This document shows, piece after piece, positions 24,869 to 34,547 of a stretch of 64,000 nucleotides of DNA (within the stretch, counting starts at the first letter, position 1; every line of letters begins with the position of its first letter). The DNA comes from Elusimicrobiota bacterium (GTDB lineage: Bacteria > Elusimicrobiota > Elusimicrobia > FEN-1173). Location of the stretch: NCBI GenBank assembly GCA_016706425.1, contig JADJJR010000001.1:2046001-2110000 (forward strand), written 5' to 3'. The notes beneath the pieces were generated by a model. That model was not told the origin of the DNA. It saw only the letters and a list, made by a program, of their open reading frames with translations, and ran no database searches. Position numbers and translations under genes: made by a program.

Positions 24869-25769
24869 GGGGGTGGGCGTCGTCGTAAACCCGCCGAAGG
24901 CGTTGGGGGGTGACGTGCGTGTAGATTTGTGTGGTTGACAAATTCTTGTGGCCCAGCATTTCCTGGACCGAGCGCAAATCGCACCCGCGGTCCAAGAGGT
25001 GCGTCGCGAAAGAGTGGCGAAGCAAATGGGGGTGGGCCCCCGTCACCCCGCCCCGGCGTCCGGCGCGCTCCACCACGCGGCGCGCGGTGCGAACCTCCAG
25101 GCGGCGGCCGGCGCGGCCCACGAAAAGCGCCGCGGCCAAACCGGTGGACGTCCGCGACAACAGGTCCACGCCCCGGCGGGACAAGGTTCGGCGCAGAGCC
25201 CCAAGCGCGCGTTCCCCCAAAGGAACCACACGCTCCCGCCGACCCTTGCCGAAGACCCGAAGCGTGCCTTCCCAGGGGTCCACGTCCCCCACGTTGAGAG
25301 CGACCAATTCTCCCACCCGAATCCCAGCGGAATAAAACAACTCCAACACGGCCCGGTCGCGGTCGTCGCGCACGGGATCGGGACGCGGCGCCGCCGCGTC
25401 GCCCAGAACCCGTTCGACCTCGGCTTCGGACCAAAAGCGGGGCAATCGACGCTCGGGTTTGGGGCGGGGCAGGCCGTCCGTCGGGTTGTCGGACCGAAAC
25501 CCTTGGCGCTTCAAAAACCGGAAAAAGGCCCAGAGGGCTTCGACTTTGCGCAGCAACGTCGCCCGGCGCCAAGGCCGCCGGCCCCAGGCGGCCAGAAACG
25601 CCCGCAAGGCGGCGCGGTCGACTTCCGCCAGGGAGCGGTCGCCGCGCTCGCGCCAATGGGCCGTGAATTCGGCGACGTCCGCCCGGTAGGCGCGGCAGGT
25701 GGCCGGCGCGAGGTTCCGCTCGGCCCGGAGGTACATCCCGAACCGCTCGAGGGCCTCGTCGGCCTTCAT
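24861..25769 (-). CDS. xerC: Tyrosine recombinase XerC/XerD
   Basis: A 302-residue tyrosine recombinase with an N-terminal SAM-like core-binding domain (about 4-92) and a catalytic domain. All catalytic residues are visible: R151, K175, H248, R251, H274 and the nucleophile Y283. Length and lack of extra domains fit the chromosome-dimer resolvases rather than phage integrases, and there is no mobile element around it. XerC and XerD cannot be told apart here. The ATG at 25769 overlaps the topA stop (ATGA); the longer frame upstream is a shadow of topA. Confidence 0.92.
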   Translation of the reverse strand: MKADEALERFGMYLRAERNLAPATCRAYRADVAEFTAHWRERGDRSLAEVDRAALRAFLAAWGRRPWRRATLLRKVEALWAFFRFLKRQGFRSDNPTDGLPRPKPERRLPRFWSEAEVERVLGDAAAPRPDPVRDDRDRAVLELFYSAGIRVGELVALNVGDVDPWEGTLRVFGKGRRERVVPLGERALGALRRTLSRRGVDLLSRTSTGLAAALFVGRAGRRLEVRTARRVVERAGRRGGVTGAHPHLLRHSFATHLLDRGCDLRSVQEMLGHKNLSTTQIYTHVTPQRLRRVYDDAHPRA

Positions 25770-27952
25770 TCGCTTTTCGGAAAGGGTTTGATGTTCCGGC
25801 ATTTGGGGAACCCGGAACAGGCCAGGAACGGCCCCCGTTTGCCCACGCGCTTCCACATCATGCGCTCGCACTTCTGGCACTTGAACTCGGTGGGCTCGGG
25901 TTTGGGCCGGACGATTTTGTTGCCATCCTTATCGACGGAAAACGTGGTCTTGCAATCGGGGTACCCCGAGCAGGCGAGGTAACGCGTGGGGCGGCGGCCA
26001 AAACCACGGCCCGTGCGCATGAGCATGGGCTTGCCGCAATTGGGGCAAATTTCGTTTGTGGGCTGGGGAACGACTTTTTTTCCCTGCCGGTCCACGGGGA
26101 ACGTCGTTTTGCATTCCGGGTAACGGGAACACGCCATGTAGCGGCCCGCTTTGTTTTCGCGGATTTCCATGGGCGAGGCGCACTTGGGGCATTTCTCGTC
26201 CGTGGCGATCGGCTTGATTTCCACCTGGACCATTCGTTTTTCGGCTTTCTTCAAATCCGCTTCAAAGGGGCCGTAAAAATCCCGAATGACGTCGGTCCAG
26301 GCCGTTTTCGACTCGGCGATGTCGTCCAGCCGGTCCTCGATTTTCGCGGTGAACCCCACCCCCACGATGTCGGGAAAGTGTTCGACCAACTGCTTGTCCA
26401 CGGCCCGCCCCAGAAGGGTCGGGTAAAACCGGCGCTCCTCCAGCCGGACGTAGGCCTGCTCGGCGATCCGTTGGAGCGTGGGCGCGTACGTCGAAGGACG
26501 GCCGATGCCGTGCTCTTCCAACGTTTTGACCAAACTGGCCTCGTTGTAACGCGGCGGCGGTTCCGTGAAATGCTGTTCGGGTTTCAACTCCTTGAGCAAG
26601 ACGGTTTCCCCCGCCACCAAGGGTGGAAGGGCCGTGGACGGTTCGGCGTCGTCTTTGGCCGCGTCGTCGTCCGCCACTTCGCCGTAAACGGCGAGGTAAC
26701 CGGGAAATCGGAGCGTGTGGCCGGTGGCCCGGAAAAGATAACCGTTGGCTTCGATGTCGGCGGTGACGGTGTCGTACACGGCGTCCGCCATCTGACTGGC
26801 CATAAACCGCTGCCAGATCAATTCGTAAAGTTTAAACTGGTCGGGCTCGAGGAACGCCCGCACGGAACCCGGGGTGCGCGCGGGTTTGGTCGGACGGATG
26901 GCTTCGTGGGCTTCCTGGGCGCTCTTGGCCTTGGTCCGGTATACGCGGGGTTTCGGAGGCAAATGATCGGCGCCGTAGCTTTTGCGGATCACGGCGGCGG
27001 CTTCGGTTTGGGCGACCTTGGCGACGTTCACCGAATCCGTGCGCATGTAGGTGATCAAGCCCTCCGGACCGGCGCCCTTCTCGACCTCAATGCCTTCGTA
27101 AAGCTGTTGGGCGACCACCATCGTGCGCGCCGCGCCGAAACGGAGCCGACGGGAGGCGTCCTGCTGCAAGGAGGCGGTGGTGAATGGCGCGCCCGGGGAA
27201 CGCCGGCGTTCCTTGGGGTCGACCGTGGCCACGCGGTAGCTCGCGCCTTTCAGGGCGGCCAGGACTTCGTCCACCGAACCCTTGTGGCGGAAGGAGAATT
27301 TGTTGAATTTCGTCTCGCCCCGGGCGGTGAGACCGGCGCTGAAGGGTTGCGCCTTTTTTTCCAACAACGCCGTGAGGGTCCAATACTCTTCGGCTTTGAA
27401 TTTTTCGATTTCTTCCTCGCGGGCGCAAATCAGCCGCACGGCCACCGATTGCACACGGCCCGCGGACAACCCCCGGCGGATTTTGTCCCACAGCAGGGGC
27501 GACAGGCGGTACCCCACCAGCCGGTCCAGGACGCGGCGCGCGACCTGCGCGTGCACCAACGATTCGTCGATGTCGCGGGGATTTTTGACCGCCTCTTCCA
27601 AGGCTTCCCGGGTGATCTCGTGGAACGTGATGCGTTTCGCTTTCGACTTGGGGAGTTTCAAAATCTCGCTCAAGTGCCACGCGATGGCCTCCCCCTCGCG
27701 GTCGTAGTCCGTCGCGAGGTAAACCCGATCGGCCTTTTCCGCCAGGCTTTTGAGTTCGGCGACGATTTTCTTGGCGCGCGGCAGCGAGACATAGGACGGC
27801 TCAAAATTTTTTTTCACGTCGACGCCCAGGGTTTTGGCGGGGAGGTCCCGAATGTGCCCGTAGGAGGCGCGAATGACGAAGTTTTTGCCCAACATCTTAC
27901 CGATGGTGCGTTCTTTCGTGGGCGACTCAACGATCAACAGGGATTTGGCCAT
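25766..27952 (-). CDS. topA: DNA topoisomerase I
   Basis: A 728-residue type IA topoisomerase that relaxes negative supercoils. It starts at ATG 27952 with the Toprim motif MAKSLLIVESPTK, with AAGGAAA upstream as ribosome-binding site. DYDREGEAIAWH carries the acidic metal ligands, GLSAGRVQSVAVRLI follows, and the active-site tyrosine is in LITYMRTDS. Three C4 zinc ribbons close the protein (CPKC, CPNC and CQKC types, each with a C-x-x-x-P-x-C partner). Confidence 0.97.
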   Translation of the reverse strand: MAKSLLIVESPTKERTIGKMLGKNFVIRASYGHIRDLPAKTLGVDVKKNFEPSYVSLPRAKKIVAELKSLAEKADRVYLATDYDREGEAIAWHLSEILKLPKSKAKRITFHEITREALEEAVKNPRDIDESLVHAQVARRVLDRLVGYRLSPLLWDKIRRGLSAGRVQSVAVRLICAREEEIEKFKAEEYWTLTALLEKKAQPFSAGLTARGETKFNKFSFRHKGSVDEVLAALKGASYRVATVDPKERRRSPGAPFTTASLQQDASRRLRFGAARTMVVAQQLYEGIEVEKGAGPEGLITYMRTDSVNVAKVAQTEAAAVIRKSYGADHLPPKPRVYRTKAKSAQEAHEAIRPTKPARTPGSVRAFLEPDQFKLYELIWQRFMASQMADAVYDTVTADIEANGYLFRATGHTLRFPGYLAVYGEVADDDAAKDDAEPSTALPPLVAGETVLLKELKPEQHFTEPPPRYNEASLVKTLEEHGIGRPSTYAPTLQRIAEQAYVRLEERRFYPTLLGRAVDKQLVEHFPDIVGVGFTAKIEDRLDDIAESKTAWTDVIRDFYGPFEADLKKAEKRMVQVEIKPIATDEKCPKCASPMEIRENKAGRYMACSRYPECKTTFPVDRQGKKVVPQPTNEICPNCGKPMLMRTGRGFGRRPTRYLACSGYPDCKTTFSVDKDGNKIVRPKPEPTEFKCQKCERMMWKRVGKRGPFLACSGFPKCRNIKPFPKSE

Positions 27953-27969
27953 GATGGTTTCCTTTGCGT

Positions 27970-29109
27970 TTAATGCGCCACCCGCTCGGTGCGCACAAAT
28001 TGTTTTCCCGGCAATTCCCGGGCCAGCCCGGCCAACTCCAAAGCGAGGCAAGCCGGACCAATTTCGGCGGGCCCGAGGCCCGCCCGCGACGCCAAGGCGT
28101 CCAGTCCGGCGGGCGTGTGGTCCAGCGCGTCCCACAACCGCCGCGCGCCCGCCGAGAGGGTTGGTCCCGGTTCTTTTTCAGACAGAGTTCCCGCGGACTC
28201 CACCGGTCGGGAAACCGCTTCCCGCAGGACCGCCAATTCGTCCAATATTTCAGTCGCGGACGACACCGGCTTGGCCCCTTTTTGAATCAACCCCAGAGGG
28301 CCACGGCTCAACGGCGAAAAAATCGACCCCGGCACAGCGAACACATCCCGACCGTATTCCGCCGCCAAAGCCGCGGTGATCAAGGCCCCGCTTCGCTCTT
28401 TGGCTTCCACCACGACCACGCCCAGGGCCAAGGCCGCGATCAGCCGGTTCCGCCGCGGAAAGTTTTCCGGCGACGGACCTTCGTCGCACGGGTGTTCCGA
28501 AACCACCGCCCCGCGTTGAATTATTTTTTCCGCCAAGGGACGGTGCTCCCGAGGGTAAAACCGGTCCCACCCGCTGCCCAATATCCCCACGGTCCGGCCG
28601 CCGGCTTTCAACGCGGCGCGGTGGGCCTCCCCGTCGACGCCGCGCGCCAAACCACTGACCACCGTGACGCCGGCCTCAGCCAATTCGGTCGAAAGACGGG
28701 CGGCCGCGGCCAACCCGTAAGCCGTGGGTTGACGGGACCCCACAATGGCGACCCCGCCTTCGTCGCCCGGCGCCCAACGCCCCCACACAGTCACCCCGAT
28801 GGGGGGGTCGTACAAAAGACGAAAAGCCGCGGGGTATTCCGAATCGGCCGAGGTGAGCCATCGGCCCCCGGTGGCCGCGATCCGCTCTTTTTCTTCCTCG
28901 GCGCGGGATAACGCATCGGACTCGCCCCCACCCGAAGGGCGTTGGGCCGGGCCAAGACCTTCCACCGCGGCCCAGGCCCCGGGGTCGGCTGCCCAGGCCG
29001 TTTGCGCCGAACCAAACGCCGACAAAAGACGACCAAAACGAACCGGCCCAAGCCCGGGGCAGAGGCTCAGGAGCAATCGTGCGTCGTTTTCATCAACGGG
29101 AAAAGTCAC
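27970..29109 (-). CDS. dprA: DNA-processing protein DprA/Smf
   Basis: A 379-residue protein that in competent bacteria loads RecA on incoming single-stranded DNA. It has an N-terminal SAM-like domain, the Rossmann core with VGSRQPTAYG and SGLARGVDGEAH, the FPRRNRLIAAL block, SGALITA, and a C-terminal winged-helix (about 315-375). The start is GTG 29109 with GGGAGG six bases upstream. No other competence gene is in the window. Confidence 0.95.
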   Translation of the reverse strand: MTFPVDENDARLLLSLCPGLGPVRFGRLLSAFGSAQTAWAADPGAWAAVEGLGPAQRPSGGGESDALSRAEEEKERIAATGGRWLTSADSEYPAAFRLLYDPPIGVTVWGRWAPGDEGGVAIVGSRQPTAYGLAAAARLSTELAEAGVTVVSGLARGVDGEAHRAALKAGGRTVGILGSGWDRFYPREHRPLAEKIIQRGAVVSEHPCDEGPSPENFPRRNRLIAALALGVVVVEAKERSGALITAALAAEYGRDVFAVPGSIFSPLSRGPLGLIQKGAKPVSSATEILDELAVLREAVSRPVESAGTLSEKEPGPTLSAGARRLWDALDHTPAGLDALASRAGLGPAEIGPACLALELAGLARELPGKQFVRTERVAH

Positions 29110-29144
29110 GCGGCCCTCCCGGGAAATCCCGCCCGAGGTTCCCC

Positions 29145-29531
29145 CTAGAGGCCTTTTAAAAACTCAATGTTCTTTTTTACAGAAACCGCGTAACGGCCCT
29201 CGGGGTACTCCTCAATGTACTTCTCGTATTCCTGGCGGGCGCGGGCGAAGTTTTTGAGCCGCTCGAAATTTGACGCCACACCGTACAAGCAAGCCTCCGT
29301 GTGCGGGGAGTCGGGGTAAAGAACCACCACGCGTTCGTACATGGATACGGCGCGGTCGGGGCGGTTGAACAACTCGTGGAAACTGCCCAGGGTGTAAAGC
29401 AGAGCGTCGCCCTTAAATGTCCTGGGGTGCGCATCGATGTAGCGGGCCAACCCGTCGCGCGAGATCCCCCGGTTCCAACCGTAGAAAACCCCGGCCACAA
29501 ACAGCGCGAAAAGGAGAAAGCCTCGCCGCAA
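29145..29531 (-). CDS. Small membrane-anchored TPR protein
   Basis: A 128-residue protein with an uncleaved signal-anchor-like N-terminus (about 4-20) and two to three TPR-type helix pairs (about 40-125; for example YERVVVLYPDSPHTEACLYG and YEKYIEEYPEGRYA). The repeats resemble the BamD/YbgF group, which act in outer-membrane or envelope assembly, but it is too short for BamD and has no lipobox. The start is TTG 29531, with GAGG seven bases upstream across the LysM gene stop. Function unknown. Confidence 0.75.
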   Translation of the reverse strand: MRRGFLLFALFVAGVFYGWNRGISRDGLARYIDAHPRTFKGDALLYTLGSFHELFNRPDRAVSMYERVVVLYPDSPHTEACLYGVASNFERLKNFARARQEYEKYIEEYPEGRYAVSVKKNIEFLKGL

Positions 29532-29534
29532 TTG

Positions 29535-30563
29535 TTACCTCGAGAGAAACTTGACGATGTCGCCGATGCGAATCGGCTCGAGGCTGTTGGTCACCACGGC
29601 GGTGCATCCCTCGTCGGAAATGTGCCCGGTGATCACCACCGTGCCCACCCGTTTGACCAAACGGCCCGTCGGCTTTTTCAGATAAGGGTCTTTGACTTTC
29701 CGCCCCACGCGAAACACGTGGGCCACCATTTTGGATTTGACGCCCGCCGAAGCCCCCACGTTGAGGTACACGACGTCGCCCTGGGAAATCATCATTTTGA
29801 GTTCCCGATCGCGGATGATGTATCCATCGTACTCCCAATTTTCGTCCGCGATGAAGGTGTCGGCGACGCCGCCCATAAACCCGGCGCCCGCCGCCGAAAC
29901 GGCTTTCTTCTTCGCCGCGGCGACCGCCGAGGTAATCTCCTCCGCCTCATTGACGGCCGGGGGGGCCGGTTCGTCGATCACCGCCGTGTCCTCGGCCGAC
30001 GGCTCCGCCGCCGGCACCGGCTCCGGGTCGGTCGCGGGCGCCGTTTCCGGACCCGCCGCGAAAGAGGGGTCCTCCACCACCGGGGCGGGGGTTTCCGCGG
30101 GCGCGTCCATCGCCGCCGCCGCGTCGCGGCTCGGGATGACGAGCTCCTGGTCGGGGTAGATCAAATCCGGGTTGGTGATCCGCGACCGGTTCGCGTCATA
30201 GATCTTGGGCCATTGAAAAGGGTCTTGCAGGTAAGATCCCGCCAGGTCCCAGAGGGTGTCCCCCGTCACGACGCGGTGCGCCGCGGCGTCCACCGAGACG
30301 GCGGTCGGGCCGGAGGTTTCCACGCGGGCGGGCGCGATCGTCGTCATGGCCGCCGGCGGTGGAACCACCGCTCCTTCGGTCGGCGTCGGGGCGATGACCG
30401 TGGCGTCCGGAAGAGGGGGGGACGAATCGGCCGTGGGGGCTTCGATGGCGGCCGTGTCCACGGGCGGAGGAGGCATTTCAATGTCAGTCCCGTCCTCCAT
30501 TTCGTCCGCCCAAACCGGGGGCGAGAACGCGAGCAGCAGGGCGAGAATGCGAAGAAGCTTCAT
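29535..30563 (-). CDS. Secreted LysM-domain protein
   Basis: A 342-residue protein starting at the second of two close ATGs (30563), because GGAGGAGGA lies just before it. There is a signal peptide (about 1-20, cleaved near VWADE) and a Pro/Ala-rich region. A LysM peptidoglycan-binding motif follows (about 97-147, with VVTGDTLWDLAGSYL and NPDLIYPDQELVIP), then a second low-complexity Ala/Pro/Glu linker, and a C-terminal domain (about 235-342) of unknown fold rich in Val and Gly. It probably acts in the periplasm on or near peptidoglycan. First gene after a strong promoter. Confidence 0.85.
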   Translation of the reverse strand: MKLLRILALLLAFSPPVWADEMEDGTDIEMPPPPVDTAAIEAPTADSSPPLPDATVIAPTPTEGAVVPPPAAMTTIAPARVETSGPTAVSVDAAAHRVVTGDTLWDLAGSYLQDPFQWPKIYDANRSRITNPDLIYPDQELVIPSRDAAAAMDAPAETPAPVVEDPSFAAGPETAPATDPEPVPAAEPSAEDTAVIDEPAPPAVNEAEEITSAVAAAKKKAVSAAGAGFMGGVADTFIADENWEYDGYIIRDRELKMMISQGDVVYLNVGASAGVKSKMVAHVFRVGRKVKDPYLKKPTGRLVKRVGTVVITGHISDEGCTAVVTNSLEPIRIGDIVKFLSR

Positions 30564-30665
30564 GAAGTCCTCCTCCAAAAAAGTCAGGATCGTGCGTCTG
30601 GAAACGTTCTCGGCGGGCCAGGTGCGCGGTCAACATTCCCTACATATATACAACGTGCTGAAATC

Positions 30666-30694
30666 TTTATAATGCAAAATCCTTCAGATGTCAA
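30666..30694 (-). promoter_or_regulatory. Sigma-70 promoter upstream of the LysM gene
   Basis: Minus strand TTGACA (30694-30689), 17 bases, TATAAA (30671-30666). It overlaps the stop of the small gene upstream. The expected leader (about 30659-30564) is roughly 95 bases and contains an AT-rich TATATAT stretch. Confidence 0.8.
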
Positions 30695-30929
30695 GGGCGC
30701 CGGGATTTTCCGATCTTAGGAACCCCAACAGGCGATCCTTTTCCTCCCGCGTGATCCGACCCGTCCGACACCAGCGTTCCAACGCGCGGGCCACCGCGGG
30801 TCCATCGCGTCTGTTTTCGCCCGAGTCGATCACAAACCCCGGCTTTTCCGCCCGCGCGACCCCCGCCCGAAAGGCCACCGCCATACCGACCGCGCCCAGG
30901 CACACCAGCAGAACAAAGGCCGTGATCAA
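30684..30929 (-). CDS. Small predicted membrane protein
   Basis: About 81 residues, if it starts at TTG 30929, where TTGA overlaps the glyS stop; ATG 30986 would add 19 residues and overlap glyS further. One membrane helix (about 2-25) is followed by a charged tail with an E-K-x-x-L-L-x-F-L end. I do not recognise a family. It is the last gene of the phoH-glyS unit, and the next promoter starts inside it. Confidence 0.55.
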   Translation of the reverse strand: MITAFVLLVCLGAVGMAVAFRAGVARAEKPGFVIDSGENRRDGPAVARALERWCRTGRITREEKDRLLGFLRSENPGALDI

Positions 30930-33040
30930 GCGGAGGGACCCGGGGTTTCCTGCAACCGGGAAAAATCGGCCAGGGGCGCAAAACACCGGCGGACCAGCGA
31001 CAACAAGCCCAACCGCGTCCGGCGCCGATCGACGTCGGGGTCCATGACGACCACCCCGGTGAAAAACCGGTCCACGGGTTCCCGCAAGGCCACCAAAGCG
31101 GAAAAGGCCCCGGCGAAATCCCCCGCCGCCATCGCCGCGCCCACACGGCCCGACACGGCGGTTAAAACCTCCAGCAGGTTTTTCTCTTCCGGCGACGACA
31201 ACCGTTCCGCCACCCCTTCGCTTTCGATCGATTCGCCTTTTTTTTCGGCCTGTTTCAACAGGTTGGCCGCCCGCTTGAAGGCGGCCGAGAGGGGTTCAAA
31301 ATCCGGGTGACGACGCACCGCGCGGAGGGCCTCCAGACGTTTTCCCGCATCGACGACCCGTTCGAATCCGGCGGCCAGGACGGATTCGGTCTCATCGAAA
31401 CGCGCGCCGCGCGCCTCGGCCAGGGCGGCCCACCGTTGGCGCAGAAAATCCAAGAGGGCACGGCGACCGACCGCCTTGTCCCCCAGGGAATCCGGCAACC
31501 GGGCCAAGGCCTCGTCCACCAAAACCGGCAACGACACCGGCCACGCCCGCTCCTCCAGAATGCGCAAAAGCCCGATCGCCGCGCGGCGAAGACCGTACGG
31601 GTCCTGGGATCCCGAGGGTATTTTTCCGATCAGAAAATTTCCGGCCAAGGTGTCGAGTTTGTCGGCCACGGACACCAACGCGGCGACGTCCTGCCCGGGC
31701 AGCGTTCCTTCGGCGGTCAACGGCCAATAATGACGTTCCACCGCTTCGGCCACGACCGGGTCCTCGCCGTCGGCGGCGGCGTAGATCCGTCCCATGACGC
31801 CCTGAAGCTCCGGGAACTCCCCCACCACCCCGGTCGTCAAATCGGCCTTTGCCAAAAACGCCGCGCGACCCGCCCGCTCTTTCACCGCCGGCGGCGCCCC
31901 CACGCCCGCCGCCAACACACCGACGAGCGCGACGGTGCGATCGGTTTTGTCTTGAAGACTGAGTTTCGGCGAGAGGAAGGCGATGCCCGCCAAATCCCCC
32001 ACCCGTTCGGCCAAGGACCGCCGCCGGTCCTGCTCAAAGAAAAACGCCGCGTCGGCCAAGCGGGCGGCCAACACCCGCTCGTACCCCTCGCGGACCACCG
32101 ATTGGTGGTCCGACAGGCCGTTGCGAATACCCACGAAATGAGCGGTGAGCGCGACGCCCGCGGCGTCGGCGAACACCGGAAAATATTTTTGGTGCTTTTT
32201 CATGGAGGTGACCAGGACTTCGGGCGGCAGCGCCAGGTGTTTTTCGTTGAAGCGCCCCAGGATGGCGACGGGGTGTTCGACCAACTGCGTGACCTCGTCC
32301 AACAAATCGTGGCACCGCTCCAGGGGCACGTGTCCGTGGACGGCTTTGACCGCCTGGTTGATCTGTTGGACGATGAGCGCCCGCCGTTCGGACGGGTCGA
32401 CGATCACGCAATGGTTGCGCAGCAAGGACACGTATTTGGCGGGGGCCGGCACGTCGACGGGTTTGGGAGCGTGGAACCGAAGGCCGCGGGTCTTCTTGCC
32501 CGATTTCACGCCGGCCACGACCAGAGGAACGACCTTGGTTCCGTGCAAAGCCAACAGCCAACGGATCGGTCGCGCGAAGGCCTGGAGCCCCTCTTCCCAC
32601 ACCATGCTTTTGGGGAAGGTCAGCCGGGCCACCCAAGCGGCCACCAATTCCGGCAATAATTTTTCGGTCGCCACGCCGGGGAACCGCTTGACCGCGACCA
32701 AACGCGGGCCCCGGTCGGTGTCCTTGACCCCCACATCATCGAGAGAGACCCCCTGCCCCCGGGCGAAACCGACCGCGGCGGGCGTCCAGGCCCCATCGGC
32801 GGCTTTCGCTTGCGCGACCGAAGGCCCGAGGGCTTCGGTCGTTCGGTCTTGGGATTTGTCCGCGAGTCGCTCGACCATCACGGCGAGCCGCCGGGGCGTG
32901 CCCCAGGTCCGCGCCTCGGCGAAAGCCAAGCCGGCCTCCGCGAGGGAGGCTCGGACGGCCGATTCCAACGCCCGCAGGGCCTCGGGGATGAAGCGGGCGG
33001 GAATTTCCTCCGTCCCGATTTCCAACAAGAGGTCTTTCAC
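30926..33040 (-). CDS. glyS: Glycyl-tRNA synthetase beta subunit
   Basis: A 704-residue beta subunit of the alpha2-beta2 bacterial glycyl-tRNA synthetase. It starts at GTG 33040 in GTGA, overlapping glyQ; the very long open frame upstream is a shadow. The N-terminus LLLEIGTEEIPARF is diagnostic, with the KSMVWEEG and FVGIRNG blocks further on and a C-terminal DALR-type anticodon-binding domain (about 580-690). It works only with GlyQ, encoded directly upstream. Confidence 0.96.
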   Translation of the reverse strand: MKDLLLEIGTEEIPARFIPEALRALESAVRASLAEAGLAFAEARTWGTPRRLAVMVERLADKSQDRTTEALGPSVAQAKAADGAWTPAAVGFARGQGVSLDDVGVKDTDRGPRLVAVKRFPGVATEKLLPELVAAWVARLTFPKSMVWEEGLQAFARPIRWLLALHGTKVVPLVVAGVKSGKKTRGLRFHAPKPVDVPAPAKYVSLLRNHCVIVDPSERRALIVQQINQAVKAVHGHVPLERCHDLLDEVTQLVEHPVAILGRFNEKHLALPPEVLVTSMKKHQKYFPVFADAAGVALTAHFVGIRNGLSDHQSVVREGYERVLAARLADAAFFFEQDRRRSLAERVGDLAGIAFLSPKLSLQDKTDRTVALVGVLAAGVGAPPAVKERAGRAAFLAKADLTTGVVGEFPELQGVMGRIYAAADGEDPVVAEAVERHYWPLTAEGTLPGQDVAALVSVADKLDTLAGNFLIGKIPSGSQDPYGLRRAAIGLLRILEERAWPVSLPVLVDEALARLPDSLGDKAVGRRALLDFLRQRWAALAEARGARFDETESVLAAGFERVVDAGKRLEALRAVRRHPDFEPLSAAFKRAANLLKQAEKKGESIESEGVAERLSSPEEKNLLEVLTAVSGRVGAAMAAGDFAGAFSALVALREPVDRFFTGVVVMDPDVDRRRTRLGLLSLVRRCFAPLADFSRLQETPGPSA

Positions 33041-33891
33041 GCGGGCGCTCCGGTCTGGGTTTTCACATAGGACTCCGCCGCGCGCCGCGCCAACCCGCGC
33101 ACCCGGGCGATGTACGTCACTCGTTCCGTGACGGAAAGGACCCGGCGGGCATCCAACAAGTTGAACAAATGGGAGCATTTCATGACCGCGTCGTAGGCCG
33201 GCAAAACGAGCTCTTTGTCCAACAAACGACGGGCTTCGGTTTCCCAATCGTCGAAGTGGCGACGGAGTTGGGCCACGTCGGCTTCTTCGAAGTTGTAGCG
33301 GGAGAACTGCCGCTCGTCTTCGAGGTGGACTTGACCGTAGGTGGTCGTGGGCGTCCACAACACGTCGTAGACGCTGTTCTTTTTTTGGGAATACATCGCC
33401 AGCCGCTCCAACCCGTAGGTGATTTCGACGGAAATAGGCCGTAAATCGATGCCGCCGACCTGTTGAAAATAGGTGAATTGGGTGATTTCCATGCCGTCCA
33501 GCCACACCTCCCACCCCAGTCCCCAGGCCCCCAAAGTGGGGGATTCCCAATCGTCCTCCACAAAACGGATGTCGTGGCGCTTGGGATCGATGCCGATGGC
33601 TTTGAGGGACGCGAGGTATTGTTCCTGAATGTCGGCGGGGGCCGGCTTCATCAGCACCTGGTATTGATAGTAATGCTGGAGCCGGTTGGGGTTCTCGCCG
33701 TAACGACCGTCGGTGGGCCGGCGCGAAGGTTCCACGTAGGCCGCGGCCCAGGGGCGGGGACCCAGGCAACGCAGGAACGTCGCCGGGTTGAAGGTGCCCG
33801 CCCCTTTTTCGATGTCGTAGGGCTGCCAGAGCAGGCACCCCCGCTTGGCCCAGAATTTGTGAAGCGCCAGGATAATGTCTTGGAACGTCAT
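33037..33891 (-). CDS. glyQ: Glycyl-tRNA synthetase alpha subunit
   Basis: A 284-residue catalytic subunit. It begins TFQDIILALHKFWAKRGC, with PYDIEKGAGT, the class II motif 2 region NPNRLQHYYQYQVLMKP, and GLERLAMY as motif 3. The ATG at 33891 overlaps the recO stop (ATGA). Together with glyS it gives the split GlyRS found in most bacteria outside the Firmicutes single-chain type. Confidence 0.97.
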   Translation of the reverse strand: MTFQDIILALHKFWAKRGCLLWQPYDIEKGAGTFNPATFLRCLGPRPWAAAYVEPSRRPTDGRYGENPNRLQHYYQYQVLMKPAPADIQEQYLASLKAIGIDPKRHDIRFVEDDWESPTLGAWGLGWEVWLDGMEITQFTYFQQVGGIDLRPISVEITYGLERLAMYSQKKNSVYDVLWTPTTTYGQVHLEDERQFSRYNFEEADVAQLRRHFDDWETEARRLLDKELVLPAYDAVMKCSHLFNLLDARRVLSVTERVTYIARVRGLARRAAESYVKTQTGAPA

Positions 33892-34547
33892 GGGACCCGT
33901 CGCAGCCCTTTCGTTTTGGCTTGAAACCGCTCCAACGCGCGCCGGTGCCCCCAGGTTTTCAAAGGGCGGCCGAAATACGGAGCGAGCCATTGTACAACTT
34001 GTTCCTCCACCCGGGCGAGCTCCGCCGGGCCCCCCTCGCCCGGGGCCGCCGACTCGAAGTCCCAGGCGTCCAGTCGACGGCAGAGTTCGGCGGCCGCCCC
34101 CCCCGGCAACCGCGCGTAGCCCGCCAAGCGGGCGGCCTGCACCAAGAACGCGGCCGCCGCCGCGGGGACGCCCCGCCCGATGGCCATTAACGCCCGGCAG
34201 AGAAGTTGGTGTTTGTCCGCGTCGGGCTGAAGCAGCGGGGTCAGACGGTCGACGACTTCGCAGACAAAAAGCGCGGTGGTGGCGCGGACCCAATCGCCCC
34301 GGCCGGGCACGCCGGCGTCCAAAACGCCGCCGGTCACACGGCCCGACGCGGCGCCCGGCGGCAACCAAAGACGGAACCGCGCCCGGGCCCCCGGTTCGGT
34401 GGCGGCCGCGAGGCGGGCGCCGGGGCGGCGCGCGCCGGTCGCGCGCGCGTAGAGACGCCCCAATTCCCGCGTGTACAGCGTGAGGCGCCGGTCCGTTTCG
34501 GAGAGGGCTTCCGCGGCCAAGACGACGGCGTCCACGTTGACGTTCAC
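33888..34547 (-). CDS. recO: DNA repair protein RecO
   Basis: A 219-residue member of the RecO family, which works with RecF and RecR to load RecA on gaps. The N-terminal OB-fold has the family pattern ALSETDRRLTLYTRELG then ARATGARR. The C-terminal helical part is present, but the C4 zinc finger of many RecO proteins is absent. It is slightly short. The start is GTG 34547, coupled to the CNNM gene upstream by GTGA. Confidence 0.85.
   Translation of the reverse strand: MNVNVDAVVLAAEALSETDRRLTLYTRELGRLYARATGARRPGARLAAATEPGARARFRLWLPPGAASGRVTGGVLDAGVPGRGDWVRATTALFVCEVVDRLTPLLQPDADKHQLLCRALMAIGRGVPAAAAAFLVQAARLAGYARLPGGAAAELCRRLDAWDFESAAPGEGGPAELARVEEQVVQWLAPYFGRPLKTWGHRRALERFQAKTKGLRRVP

Noticed and set aside
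24861..25769. Xer recombinase as a sign of an integrated element
   Set aside because: Neighbours are housekeeping genes in one operon, there are no direct repeats, tRNA or phage genes, and the size fits XerC/D.
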